NCBI GenBank assembly: GCA_012032855.1
Contig: JAAUQA010000226.1
Span: forward strand, 1 to 5,914
Length of the DNA: 5,914 nucleotides
Direction: 5' to 3'
From: Candidatus Competibacteraceae bacterium
GTDB taxonomy: Bacteria; Pseudomonadota; Gammaproteobacteria; Competibacterales; Competibacteraceae
Shown: positions 1 to 5,914 of the stretch, one piece after another
How the letters are laid out: each line of letters starts with the position of its first letter
Numbering within the stretch: position 1 is the first letter of the stretch
Made by a program: the position numbers and the translations under genes
The notes under the pieces: generated by a model
The model's database searches: none
Told to the model about the DNA's origin: nothing
The model's input: the letters and a program-made list of their open reading frames with translations, nothing else

Positions 1-71
1 ATGCGCGGGTCTTCAAGGCAGGCAAAATGAGCAAGTAGGCTGGCACTCATCAGATTTCTCTCGGCTGAAAA

Positions 72-90
72 CCGTGAGTATCTCTAAACC
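72..90 (+). repeat. Left terminal inverted repeat of the IS982 element
   Basis: The sequence CCGTGAGTATCTCTAAACC faces the right-hand end as an imperfect inverted copy. Seven bases (CGTGAGT) match exactly, and beyond them only about half the positions agree. The weaker inner match suggests that this end has drifted, or that the true end lies a few bases away. Confidence 0.45.
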
Positions 91-1094
91 GCTTTGTTTT
101 TGCGAAAGTTTATATGCGGTCGCCCTGGGTAGTCAATAAGTTAAGCGCATTTGGAGAGATATTGAGTGAAGGTTTAGCCGGTTGGTGGGTGTACGCTATC
201 AAGGCAGCCAAGACGTTCACCATGGCATTCACGACACTGCGGTGACGCGTGTGCTCAACTTGTTGAATGTTCTTGATCTGATCATTGATGGTTTCGATGA
301 TAGCGCGTTTACGCAACAACAGCTTGTCCACCAGTGGCATCAGTTTGTTGTGCATGTTCTTACGGATTTTGGTCACCAAATGCAGACCGCGCTCCCACAG
401 GGCATGGAAGAGTTTCGAGGAAATGTAACCGCGATCCCCGATCAGCTTGCCGGTTAGTCCCTGGGTTAGTTCTGGGACCGGTTCCCGATCATCGACGTTG
501 CCCGGGGTGATGCGGAAGGCCAACAGCTCGCCACGATCATTGACTACGAGATGCAGTTTGAAGCCATAGAACCAACCCATGGAGGTCTTTCCTCGGCGGG
601 CCACGGCTTTAAAGACTTTGTGGTTTTGGATGCGGCGATTGTGGCAGACCACCAGCGAGGTGGCATCGACAAAGGCCAGCCCAGTATCCTTACCCCGGCG
701 GGTGTTCAGGTAGATACACAGCGGCATTAGGGCCGTGGGGATCAACGCGACAAAGCGCGTATAACTCAATAATTGGGGAAATTTACCTCGACAGTGGCGA
801 CACACATGCCACAAATAAAAGGTCTTGAAATTACGATACTGGGACTGATGAAAGTAAATCAGCAGGGTCATGATCTCGCTCAAAGTCAGCCGACTGGCAC
901 GCATGCGGTGCCGTCCGCCATGGCTCAAGAGTTGGCGGTGCCAACTGGGGAGAAACTCGCGGCAGAAATCATCGACATCGCAAAACAAGCCTTCTAAGCT
1001 CATGGCGGTAGCTCCTGGAGCAGCAGAGGTGACAATCTGAAACCTTAGCTGGTTTCGCTCCCGCAGCTACCCCCTTTCTTATCCAGAACTCACG
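73..1094 (-). mobile_element. IS982-family insertion sequence, about 1.02 kb
   Basis: This is a compact insertion sequence with one transposase gene that fills almost the whole element, as is usual for the IS982 family (about 1 kb). The proposed ends are inverted copies of CGTGAGT: 73-79 on the plus strand and 1088-1094 on the minus strand. Outward of the core, one more base can be matched allowing a mismatch; inward the match weakens (roughly 12 of 18 positions overall). The transposase stop lies only about 37 bp from the left end, and its start about 90 bp from the right end. No clear target-site duplication is visible next to these ends, so one end may be altered or misplaced by a few bases. 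The family is assigned from the transposase; the exact borders are inferred. Confidence 0.7.
110..1003 (-). CDS. IS982-family DDE transposase
   Basis: The protein has 297 residues, the normal full length for IS982-family transposases, and catalyses cut-and-paste or copy-type movement of its own element. The DDE triad is readable: Asp113 in FVDAT, Asp190 in LIGDRGY, and Glu237 in RAIIETIND with a Lys seven residues later (Lys244), the spacing expected for DDE enzymes. The region after Asp113, with HNRRIQNHKVFK and GWFYGFKLH, is highly characteristic of the family, as is the C-terminal HTRHRS...ALIAY helix. The ATG at 1001-1003 is preceded on the minus strand by GGAG about 8 nt upstream, which supports this start. 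No internal stop or frameshift is seen, so the protein may be active. The gene points away from the neighbouring ardC remnant. Confidence 0.95.
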   Translation of the reverse strand: MSLEGLFCDVDDFCREFLPSWHRQLLSHGGRHRMRASRLTLSEIMTLLIYFHQSQYRNFKTFYLWHVCRHCRGKFPQLLSYTRFVALIPTALMPLCIYLNTRRGKDTGLAFVDATSLVVCHNRRIQNHKVFKAVARRGKTSMGWFYGFKLHLVVNDRGELLAFRITPGNVDDREPVPELTQGLTGKLIGDRGYISSKLFHALWERGLHLVTKIRKNMHNKLMPLVDKLLLRKRAIIETINDQIKNIQQVEHTRHRSVVNAMVNVLAALIAYTHQPAKPSLNISPNALNLLTTQGDRI

Positions 1095-1096
1095 TT
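1088..1096 (-). repeat. Right terminal inverted repeat of the IS982 element
   Basis: Read inward on the minus strand, this end begins AACGTGAGT and continues TCTGGATAAG (1078-1096). It shares CGTGAGT exactly with the left end at 73-79. It lies about 85-95 bp upstream of the transposase start. The border is inferred from this match alone, since no target duplication confirms it. Confidence 0.5.
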
Positions 1097-1170
1097 ACTT
1101 TGGTCGGGGGTAGGCTAGGCGAGCCTGAGCACCTCCCAACGACGAGGTTAATCCAGCGCCTCATGCAAGG

Positions 1171-1853
1171 CTAGATGAAGATGACCAAGCGGTGAAATCC
1201 ATTCCGCTGCTGCGTAAGCATACGGTGTTCCACGCCTCTCAGATCGACGGGATACTATCGCTGGAGGAGGTCTACGGCCCGGTTGAGGCATTACCGGATC
1301 ATCAGTGGCGGTCCGATGATCAGCTGGAAGCCATTATAAAACGCAGTGGTGCACGCCTTATTCATGAAGGGAACCGTGCAGTCTATCGGCCATCCAGCGA
1401 TTTAATTCTTATGCCGCCGCGTGACGGTTTCCCGATAGCGCCGCTTACTATGGCACGGTGTTCCATGAACTGGGCCACTGGACCGGCCACGAATCCCGCT
1501 TGAATCGTGGAGTTGCACTTATCAGGGACTCGTCGGCTTATGCACGTGAAGAGCTGCGCGCGGAACTGACCAGCGCCTTTCTCGGGGCCGAACTCGGTAT
1601 CTGCCATGATCTGGACGAGCACGCCGCTTACCTGTCGATGTATCTTAATGTGCTGCGCCAGGACAATAAAGAGATTTTCCGGGCTGCCAAGGATGCCCAA
1701 GGCATGGCCGACCTCATCATGGATCGGCATCCCACCTGGCAGCTCGAAAGCGGGGTCTGTGTGCAACGCACAGCGCCATTACCGAGCGTCGCACCGCCAA
1801 CCGAAGGCGAAGCGTCCGTAAATGCCAGTGATTATTCCAGCAACGTGCGATAA
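1171..1853 (+). pseudogene. ArdC-like zincin metallopeptidase domain, 5'-truncated and frameshifted
   Basis: This is the C-terminal half of an ArdC/DUF1738-type protein, a family found on plasmids and integrative elements that has an N-terminal ssDNA-binding domain and a C-terminal zincin. Only the second part is present. The homology-like reading (LDEDDQAVKSIPLLRKHTVF, then QIDG) starts near 1171, upstream of the GTG at 1192, with no proper start codon, and a TGA closes the frame at 1126. At 1431-1433 (CCC) one base is missing: the first frame reads LILMPPRDGFP and the +2 frame continues DSAAYYGTVFHELGHWTGH. The zinc motif HELGH is at 1464-1478, and the likely third ligand is a Glu in YAREELRAEL. 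A family-like tail (HAAYLSMYLNVLRQDNKEIF) follows. ArdC proteins are known as anti-restriction factors; whether this remnant does anything is doubtful. Confidence 0.82.
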
Positions 1854-2075
1854 GCCCATAGAACCGGAGCCGACGCGCCGGACTCAACGGTTGTTCAGCA
1901 GTCGCCCTTACACTGGGTGTCAGCTGCGCTAGCCAATCTCCACTACGCCGGGGAAGACGATAGCGAACTCGGCCGCTTGTCCCGGCAGATCGATGCCGCT
2001 TTCGATAGGGCATCGCAGACCGCCCACGCGCGTACGCCGTTTCGTTCCTTGGGCTATAGCCATCCTGAATCATGA
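1854..2075 (+). other. Open reading stretch continuing the ArdC-like frame past a TAA
   Basis: Directly after the TAA at 1851-1853, the same frame stays open for 73 codons to a TGA at 2073-2075. Its translation contains coding-like sequence such as LHWVSAALANLHYAGEDD and SELGRLSRQIDAAFDRA. There is no good start codon at its beginning. Its stop overlaps the ATG of the next gene as ATGA (2072-2075), a common arrangement for coupled genes. It may be the real C-terminal part of the ArdC-like protein cut by a nonsense change, or the 3' part of a separate lost gene. I do not recognise the domain. The opposite strand is also open here, so openness alone is weak evidence. Confidence 0.4.
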
Positions 2076-2625
2076 GGTCAATCGATATGTTACGACGCAC
2101 GGTATTGAAGCGGGGGCAGTCGGTTTGGTGGGAATGGGCGGTACGCTAGCAACGGTTTCCACAGCGTTCGCCGCGACGAAAATCCCGACCCGGAAACTTT
2201 GGGTGCATCGCGTCCAGTCCAAAGAGGAGGGGCGCGTCGTGTACTTCCAGGACGATAATCTGGTGCAGGACGGGTACTACCTGTTGTGTTATTTGTTGCG
2301 GGACGTCCGCGCTGAGCAGATCACTCGCATGGACCTAAGATTGATCCACTTGTTGTTTGGGATGCAAGCGTGGATGCGGGCCTGTGGTATCCGCCAGCCG
2401 CTCAGGATCAACAGTGGCTACCGGACCGCTGAAACCAACGCGAACACTGAAGGTGCGGCGGTCCATTCCCAGCATGTGACCGGCAAAGCGGTGGACCTTA
2501 CGGTAGACGGCATTCCGTCGGCGGTGCTGGCGAAATTGGCGAAAAAGTTTAACGCCGGGGGCGTTGGGACTTATTCGAGCTTTGTCCATGTGGATACCGG
2601 GCCGGTGCGATTTTGGAACGGTTAA
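2072..2625 (+). pseudogene. DUF882/YcbK-like M15-family peptidase with Tat signal, one-base frameshift
   Basis: DUF882/YcbK proteins are exported, M15-like zinc peptidases thought to act on peptidoglycan. The start region reads in one frame as MRSIDMLRRTVLK (2072-2110), and the rest reads in another frame from 2110 as AGAVGLVGMGGTLATVSTAF, ending in a likely AFA cleavage site. Adding one base at about 2110 gives MLRRTVLKAGAVGLVGMGG, a textbook twin-arginine signal, and a protein of 179-184 residues, the usual family length. The catalytic core is complete: SGYRT, the HxxGxAxD motif with zinc-ligand His at 2473-2475 and Asp at 2494-2496, and FVHVDTG with His at 2587-2589. The ATG at 2072 overlaps the previous stop; the ATG at 2087 has GAGG 9 nt upstream and may be the true start. 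Without a correction the protein would lack export. Confidence 0.85.
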
Positions 2626-2632
2626 ACTCACG

Positions 2633-2696
2633 TTGTGTATCGCAAAAGCCGTTTTCTGATACACAAAAATAGTTGTGTGCTCTGCGCGATACACAA
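2633..2696. repeat. Cluster of inverted TTGTGTATC / GATACACAA repeats
   Basis: TTGTGTATC at 2633-2641 is a perfect inverted copy of GATACACAA at 2658-2666, with 16 nt between them that contain a further AAAA/TTTT match. GATACACAA occurs again at 2688-2696, 30 bp after the first copy, facing a partial TTGTGT at 2673-2678. The middle segment ACACAAAAATAGTTGTGT (2661-2678) is itself a perfect 6-bp inverted repeat. No T-run follows any stem, so a standard terminator is unlikely. Possible roles are a regulator-binding array for ggt, a recombinase site, or a small mobile-repeat remnant. Confidence 0.6.
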
Positions 2697-2701
2697 ATTC
2701 T

Positions 2702-2730
2702 TTCACCTCAAAAAATGGCCGTCCTAAAGT
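2702..2730 (+). promoter_or_regulatory. Weak candidate sigma-70 promoter for ggt
   Basis: TTCACC (2702-2707) and TAAAGT (2725-2730) each match the -35 and -10 consensus at four of six positions, with an ideal 17-nt spacer. The predicted start of transcription would fall inside the GGGTGCACCC palindrome. Matches this weak arise by chance, so this is only a suggestion. Confidence 0.22.
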
Positions 2731-2740
2731 GGGTGCACCC
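2731..2740. promoter_or_regulatory. Perfect 10-bp palindrome GGGTGCACCC, possible operator
   Basis: The ten bases are fully self-complementary. They lie 61 bp before the ggt start, just downstream of the candidate promoter, which is where a repressor site would be expected. A nearby GGGT...ACCC pair (2750-2764) adds dyad symmetry. The role as an operator is inferred only from position and symmetry. Confidence 0.3.
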
Positions 2741-2789
2741 TCCAATTCGGGTATCATGAACCCATCGAACCAAAACCAAGCGACTTTAT

Positions 2790-2795
2790 AAGGAG
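2790..2795 (+). promoter_or_regulatory. Strong ribosome binding site fixing the GTG start of ggt
   Basis: AAGGAG lies 6 nt before the GTG at 2802. It decides in favour of this non-ATG start, which also places a complete signal peptide at the N-terminus. Confidence 0.75.
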
Positions 2796-2801
2796 CGTAC
2801 A

Positions 2802-4578
2802 GTGCAACCCATACGACGGTTCACGCTGATCATCGTGCTGTTTGGTTTAATCGCTATCCTTGGTCTGCCCAGCCAGGCCCAGGATTTGCCGCAGGCGGTT
2901 ACCACGGATCGGGAGATGATCGTCACGGCTAATCCCTTGGCCACAAGAGCAGGCGCTTTCATCTTGCGCATTGGCGGCAGCGCAACCGATGCGATGATCG
3001 CCGCGCAAACCGTGTTGGGCCTGGTTGAGCCCCAAAGTAGCGGTCTTGGCGGCGGTGCGTTCATCGTCTACTACGACGCCAAAACGCAAACCACCACCAC
3101 TTTCGATGGCCGGGAAAAAGCCCCGCTAGCCGCCACCGAAGCCCGATTTCTGGACTCCAGTGGCAATCCGCTGAGTTTCTTAGTCGCTTGGCAAAGCGGG
3201 CTATCGGTAGGCGTGCCCGGTGTTCCTCGCTTGCTGGAAGTCATGCACCGGCGCTATGGACATCTGCCTTGGCCACGGCTGTTCATCCCCGCGAAGGGGT
3301 TGGCCCAAAAGGGCTTTCGGCTCACCGAGACCACCAGCAGCCAAGTGGCTACCCTATTGTCGTTCAATCCGTCGTGTGCGGACGGTGAACGACTGTTTTC
3401 CGTGATCCTACCGCGTTCAACTACTTCGTGAATGCCGAGGATTGCACAGCCAAACCCGCCGGCACCAAGATTCGCAATAAAGATTATGCTAAAACGCTGA
3501 AAAGACTCGCTAAGCATGGGTCTGCGGGTTTCTACACGGGGGACTTGGCGGCCGACATCGCCGCTGCCGTGCAAGGGGACTTAACGATTCCCGGCGATAT
3601 GATGGCGGCAGACCTCGTAGCTTATGAGGTCGTCGAACGCCAGCCGGTGTGCATCGATTATCGTGGCCGTGATGTGTGCGGCATGGGTCCGCCTTCGTCT
3701 GGGGGGCTGGCTGTCGGCCAGATACTCGGCATCCTGGAGAATTTCGCTCTGGGCACCGATCCGCTGGCCGTCGATACGGTACACCTATTTACTCAGGCCG
3801 GCGGCTAGCTTTCGCGGATCGCAATCTTTATGTCGCGGACAGCGATTTTGTGACAGTGCCCGCACAGGGCATGCTCGATAAGAATTATCTGGCGACTCGG
3901 GCCGCACTGATTGGCTTCGACGATCTCGGCACGGTAGACCCCGGCGTGCCGACCGGCGATTTCGACCCCAGTGCGCCTGATCCCTCTACCAAGAATACCG
4001 GGACCACACACATATCGATTGTAGACCGCTACGGCAATGCGCTGTCGATGACCAGTTCGATTGAAGCGCCATTCGGCAACGGCGTGATGGTCCCCGGTTG
4101 GGGTTTCCTGCTCAACAATCAGCTTACCGATTTCTCGTTTGCCCCCGAATCGGCAGACGGTACACCGATTGCCAACCGGGTTGAGCCTAACAAGCGGCCA
4201 CGCAGCTCGATGTCGCCCACTATCGTGTTCGACGACCAGAACAACGTGGAGTTACTGACCGGTTCCCCCGGCGGTTCACGGATCATTGGCTACACGGCTC
4301 AGTCGATCATTAATGTGTTGGATTTTGGCCTCGATCCGCAGGAGGCCGTTAGCGTTCCGCATTACATGAACCGCAATGGTTCAACCGATCTGGAGGCACC
4401 GATACCGGGGGTGACCTTGGATTACGACGTGGAGGCGCTGAAGGCAGCTTTGGAAGCACGTGGCCATCCTGTGAACATTGTGGAACAAACAAGTGGTTTG
4501 GGGGTTATCCAGGTTACTGAAGAAGGTTTTATTGGCGGGGCTGACCCGCGGCGTGATACTACGGTGGGTGGGCAGTAA
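2802..4578 (+). pseudogene. ggt: Gamma-glutamyltransferase, periplasmic, two frameshifts
   Basis: GGT cleaves gamma-glutamyl bonds, such as in glutathione, and matures by self-cleavage before a nucleophilic Thr. The gene reads in three frames: 2802-3398, about 3400-3799 and 3802-4578. One base is missing in the T-run 3396-3399 (restoring ERLFFRDPTAFNYF) and one near 3800-3802 (restoring QAGRLAFADRN); repaired, the protein has about 592 residues, close to the usual 580. Residues 1-26 form a Sec signal (MQPIRR, then a hydrophobic stretch, cleavage near SQA). Family motifs are all present: SSGLGGGAF, DGREKAP with substrate-binding Arg104, PPSSGG, the TTH nucleophile (Thr codon 4003-4005, about residue 402), NNQLTDF, KRPRSSMSPT and the GSPGGSR oxyanion loop. 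The small subunit would be about 191 residues, as in E. coli. Unrepaired, the first product stops at 3431, before the catalytic Thr, and is inactive. Confidence 0.93.
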
Positions 4579-4598
4579 CACAAAAAAATGGGTTTGTG
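4579..4598. repeat. Inverted repeat directly after ggt
   Basis: CACAAA (4579-4584) pairs with TTTGTG (4593-4598) across an 8-nt loop, starting at the first base after the ggt stop. The stem is AT-rich and no T-run follows, so it would be a weak terminator at best. Its pattern resembles ACACAAAAATAGTTGTGT upstream of ggt, but the match is too short to show common origin. Confidence 0.35.
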
Positions 4599-4675
4599 AA
4601 AACCGCTTTCTCTCCCCCATGGTTGCATTGCGAGTGATGTGGAGCGTCGTTGAATTATGCTCGACTATCCTAAAT

Positions 4676-4707
4676 TGAACCGCCCCGAGTTTATCGGAGA
4701 CGGTTCA
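4676..4707. repeat. Nested 32-bp imperfect palindrome between ggt and the aldolase gene
   Basis: TGAACCG (4676-4682) pairs with CGGTTCA (4701-4707), and inside it CCGA (4685-4688) pairs with TCGG (4694-4697) around a GTTTA loop. Only a CC/AGA internal loop interrupts the stem. It could be a hairpin ending ggt transcription (no T-run follows), a dyad operator or leader structure of the aldolase gene 80 bp downstream, or a scar of an insertion sequence. The left part TGAACCGCCCCGAGTTTATC resembles, from memory, terminal repeats of some IS3-family elements; this is unverified. Confidence 0.5.
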
Positions 4708-4786
4708 GCGTAGCTTAGACTTGGCTGAATCCTGAAGCTTTCACCGTTGTCTAGTTGAATCTATCCCCAAAACTTGGAGACCGCTT

Positions 4787-5548
4787 ATGAACACTTCGAC
4801 GGCTGCCATTCAATCCATTGTCAGCAAGGCCGAATGGGAACAGCGGGTCAATCTCGCAGCCTGTTACCGGCTGGTCGCGCTGTTCGGCTGGGATGACTTG
4901 ATCTTCACGCATATTTCAGCACGTGTGCCTGGACCTGAACATCACTTCTTGATCAATCCATACGGACTGTTGTTTGGTGAGATGACCGCGTCGGAGTTGG
5001 TCAAGGTGGATCTGGAAGGCAATAAGGTCATGGATAGCCCGCATGAGATTAATCCTGCTGGCTTTACCATTCACAGCGCGATTCATGCCGCGCGTGACGA
5101 CGCCGATTGCGTGCTGCATGTTCACAGCGTCAACGGTGTTGCCGTATCGGCCCAAGCGGCTGGCGTGCTGCCGCTTTCGCAGCATTCTATCTTTGTGCTG
5201 TCTTCGCTCGCGTACCACGATTACGAGGGTGTAGCACTCAATGAGGATGAGAAGCCGAGGCTGGTACGCGACCTTGGGGACAAACGCTTCTTGATGCTTC
5301 GCAACCATGGCCTGCTCACGGTCGGCGCTTCCATTGCCGAAGCCTTTGTCTCGATGTACTTTTTCGAAGCCACCTGCATGATCCAGGTACGCGCCCAAGC
5401 CGGTGGTGAACTCATCCATCTCAGTCCACCCATTGTCGAAGCGGCTCAGGAGCAGTGGAAACAAGTCACCCGCGGTGCGGGCGGCAACCTCGCTTGGCCT
5501 GCCCTATTACGCAAGCTCGACAGGCTAGATCCCAGTTTCCGAACCTAG
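4787..5548 (+). CDS. Class II aldolase/adducin-family protein
   Basis: This is a 253-residue cytoplasmic protein with the complete class II aldolase/adducin fold, a family of metal-dependent aldolases, epimerases, dehydratases and decarboxylases. The metal ligands are His111 and His113 in LHVHS and His174 in RNHG; their spacing of 2 and 61 residues equals that of L-fuculose-1-phosphate aldolase (His92, His94, His155). The N-terminal FTHISARVPG and INPYGLLFGEMTASELVKVD segments are also typical. The catalytic Glu73 of that aldolase lies 19 residues before the first His; the matching residue here is Gly92, in NPAGFTIH. This protein is therefore probably not a classical aldolase, and its substrate is unknown. 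The ATG is preceded by GGAG with a 7-nt spacer. It is intact and 208 bp after ggt, so it probably has its own promoter. Confidence 0.93.
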   Translation: MNTSTAAIQSIVSKAEWEQRVNLAACYRLVALFGWDDLIFTHISARVPGPEHHFLINPYGLLFGEMTASELVKVDLEGNKVMDSPHEINPAGFTIHSAIHAARDDADCVLHVHSVNGVAVSAQAAGVLPLSQHSIFVLSSLAYHDYEGVALNEDEKPRLVRDLGDKRFLMLRNHGLLTVGASIAEAFVSMYFFEATCMIQVRAQAGGELIHLSPPIVEAAQEQWKQVTRGAGGNLAWPALLRKLDRLDPSFRT

Positions 5549-5776
5549 CCACACCTATTTAGGCCACTGAACTGTCAGCAATGGAGTGCACACTGAAACC
5601 GCACGGTTGGAATCACCGCAAATACCGGCCATCCGCCAGTAGCACAATCCACCGTAGTGGATCGAATGCTTGGACGGCACCCAATGTTCTCAGGCGCCCA
5701 CCAATCGGACACAACATAAATGCCGGTTACACGAAGGATCTGGGTAGCGCCAAAGAGGATCACCCCTGCCAATAAA
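5549..5776. other. Stretch of 228 bp without a convincing gene
   Basis: Short open frames exist on both strands but none shows a recognisable domain, a good ribosome binding site or coding-like composition. The only structure is a small hairpin at 5647-5662. From the ATG at 5720 an open frame runs into the DUF882 fragment, but its first 19 codons have no counterpart in the upstream DUF882 copy. The change from unrelated to homologous sequence at 5777-5778 is abrupt, which looks like a recombination or insertion junction. Confidence 0.5.
5647..5662. repeat. Small hairpin ATCCAC-CGTA-GTGGAT
   Basis: A perfect 6-bp stem with a 4-nt loop lies about 100 bp after the aldolase stop. There is no T-run on either side, so it is not a standard terminator. 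It may be chance. Confidence 0.3.
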
Positions 5777-5914
5777 CGGATCAACAGCGGCTACCGGACC
5801 GCCGAGACCAACGCGAACACCGAAGGCGCGGTGATCCATTCCCAGCATTTGACCGGCAAGGCGGTGGACCTCGCCGTGGACGGCATTCCGTCGGACGGTG
5901 CTGGCAAAACTGGC
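5777..5914 (+). pseudogene. Second partial DUF882/M15-like peptidase core, frameshifted, cut by window edge
   Basis: This segment matches 2405-2540 of the upstream DUF882 gene in the same orientation, about 89% identical by hand alignment (15 mismatches and one gap over about 137 positions). It encodes INSGYRTAETNANTEGA and the zinc motif HLTGKAVD, so two of three metal ligands are present; the third would lie beyond the window. There is no export signal or N-terminal half: homology starts sharply at CGGATC. One extra base (A at 5895) shifts the frame after DGIPS, where the upstream copy reads AVLAKLA. About two thirds of the differences are silent third-position changes, so the copies diverged under protein-level selection before this one broke. 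It may be a fragment left by recombination rather than a recent tandem copy. Confidence 0.85.

Noticed and set aside
3..38. Short in-frame tail reading ARVFKAGKMSK then TAG at the left window edge
   Set aside because: It could be the 3' end of a gene outside the window, but 11 codons carry no recognisable signal and another frame is also open there.
182..457. Plus-strand open frame of 91 codons inside the IS
   Set aside because: It is antisense to the intact transposase and has no family resemblance; its openness follows from the coding strand.
1112..1126. 5-bp hairpin AGGCT-AGGCG-AGCCT just outside the IS
   Set aside because: Short stem without a T-run; expected by chance in this composition.
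1717..2100. Minus-strand open frame of 127 codons rich in Arg
   Set aside because: Arg-rich, low-complexity composition typical of a shadow frame in GC-rich DNA; it overlaps the ArdC-like tail and the DUF882 start.
2633..2696. CRISPR array
   Set aside because: The repeated unit is only 9 bp, alternates in orientation and has irregular short spacing, unlike CRISPR repeats and spacers.
4579..4598. Rho-independent terminator for ggt
   Set aside because: The stem is AT-rich and not followed by a T-run, so it is recorded only as an inverted repeat.
4916..5464. Minus-strand open frame of 182 codons
   Set aside because: It lies wholly antisense to the well-supported class II aldolase gene and shows no domain.
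5575..5784. Minus-strand open frame with a hydrophobic N-terminus
   Set aside because: It needs a TTG start, has no convincing ribosome binding site, and overlaps the junction with the DUF882 fragment; no recognisable family.

Overview
This looks like a chromosomal accessory region or decaying genomic island from a moderately GC-rich Gram-negative bacterium, most likely a proteobacterium. The evidence is an IS982-family element, an ArdC-type zincin remnant typical of conjugative elements, a Tat-exported DUF882/YcbK peptidase and a periplasmic gamma-glutamyltransferase with a Sec signal peptide. The species cannot be named from the sequence alone. No tRNA, rRNA, CRISPR array or replication origin was seen.

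Layout: (1) about 70-1096 is a compact IS982-family insertion sequence with an intact minus-strand DDE transposase. (2) About 1171-2075 is a 5'-truncated, frameshifted ardC-like gene, followed in the same frame by a 73-codon open stretch past a TAA. (3) 2072-2625 is a DUF882 (peptidase M15-like) gene. Its start overlaps the previous stop as ATGA, and one missing base splits its Tat signal peptide from the catalytic domain. (4) 2626-2801 is a regulatory-looking gap with repeated inverted copies of TTGTGTATC/GATACACAA and a perfect GGGTGCACCC palindrome. (5) 2802-4578 is a gamma-glutamyltransferase gene in three frames, broken by two one-base losses but with all catalytic motifs still readable. 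(6) 4579-4786 holds a weak inverted repeat and a nested 32-bp palindrome. (7) 4787-5548 is an intact class II aldolase/adducin-family gene. (8) 5549-5776 has no convincing gene. (9) 5777-5914 is a second, diverged and frameshifted fragment of the DUF882 catalytic core, cut off by the window edge.

The main theme is mixed decay. Five single-base indels (four losses, one gain) hit four genes or gene fragments, while the transposase and the aldolase are intact. Either the region is an eroding island, or the assembly carries indel errors; reads are needed to decide. If the indels are errors, the window encodes an ArdC-like fragment, an exported DUF882 peptidase, a periplasmic GGT of about 592 residues and a cytoplasmic metal-dependent aldolase-fold enzyme. 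GGT and the aldolase could belong to one small-molecule catabolic unit, but nothing here proves that. I see no convincing undescribed system. The most unusual items are the repeat cluster before ggt, the nested palindrome before the aldolase, and the paired DUF882 segments flanking ggt and the aldolase.
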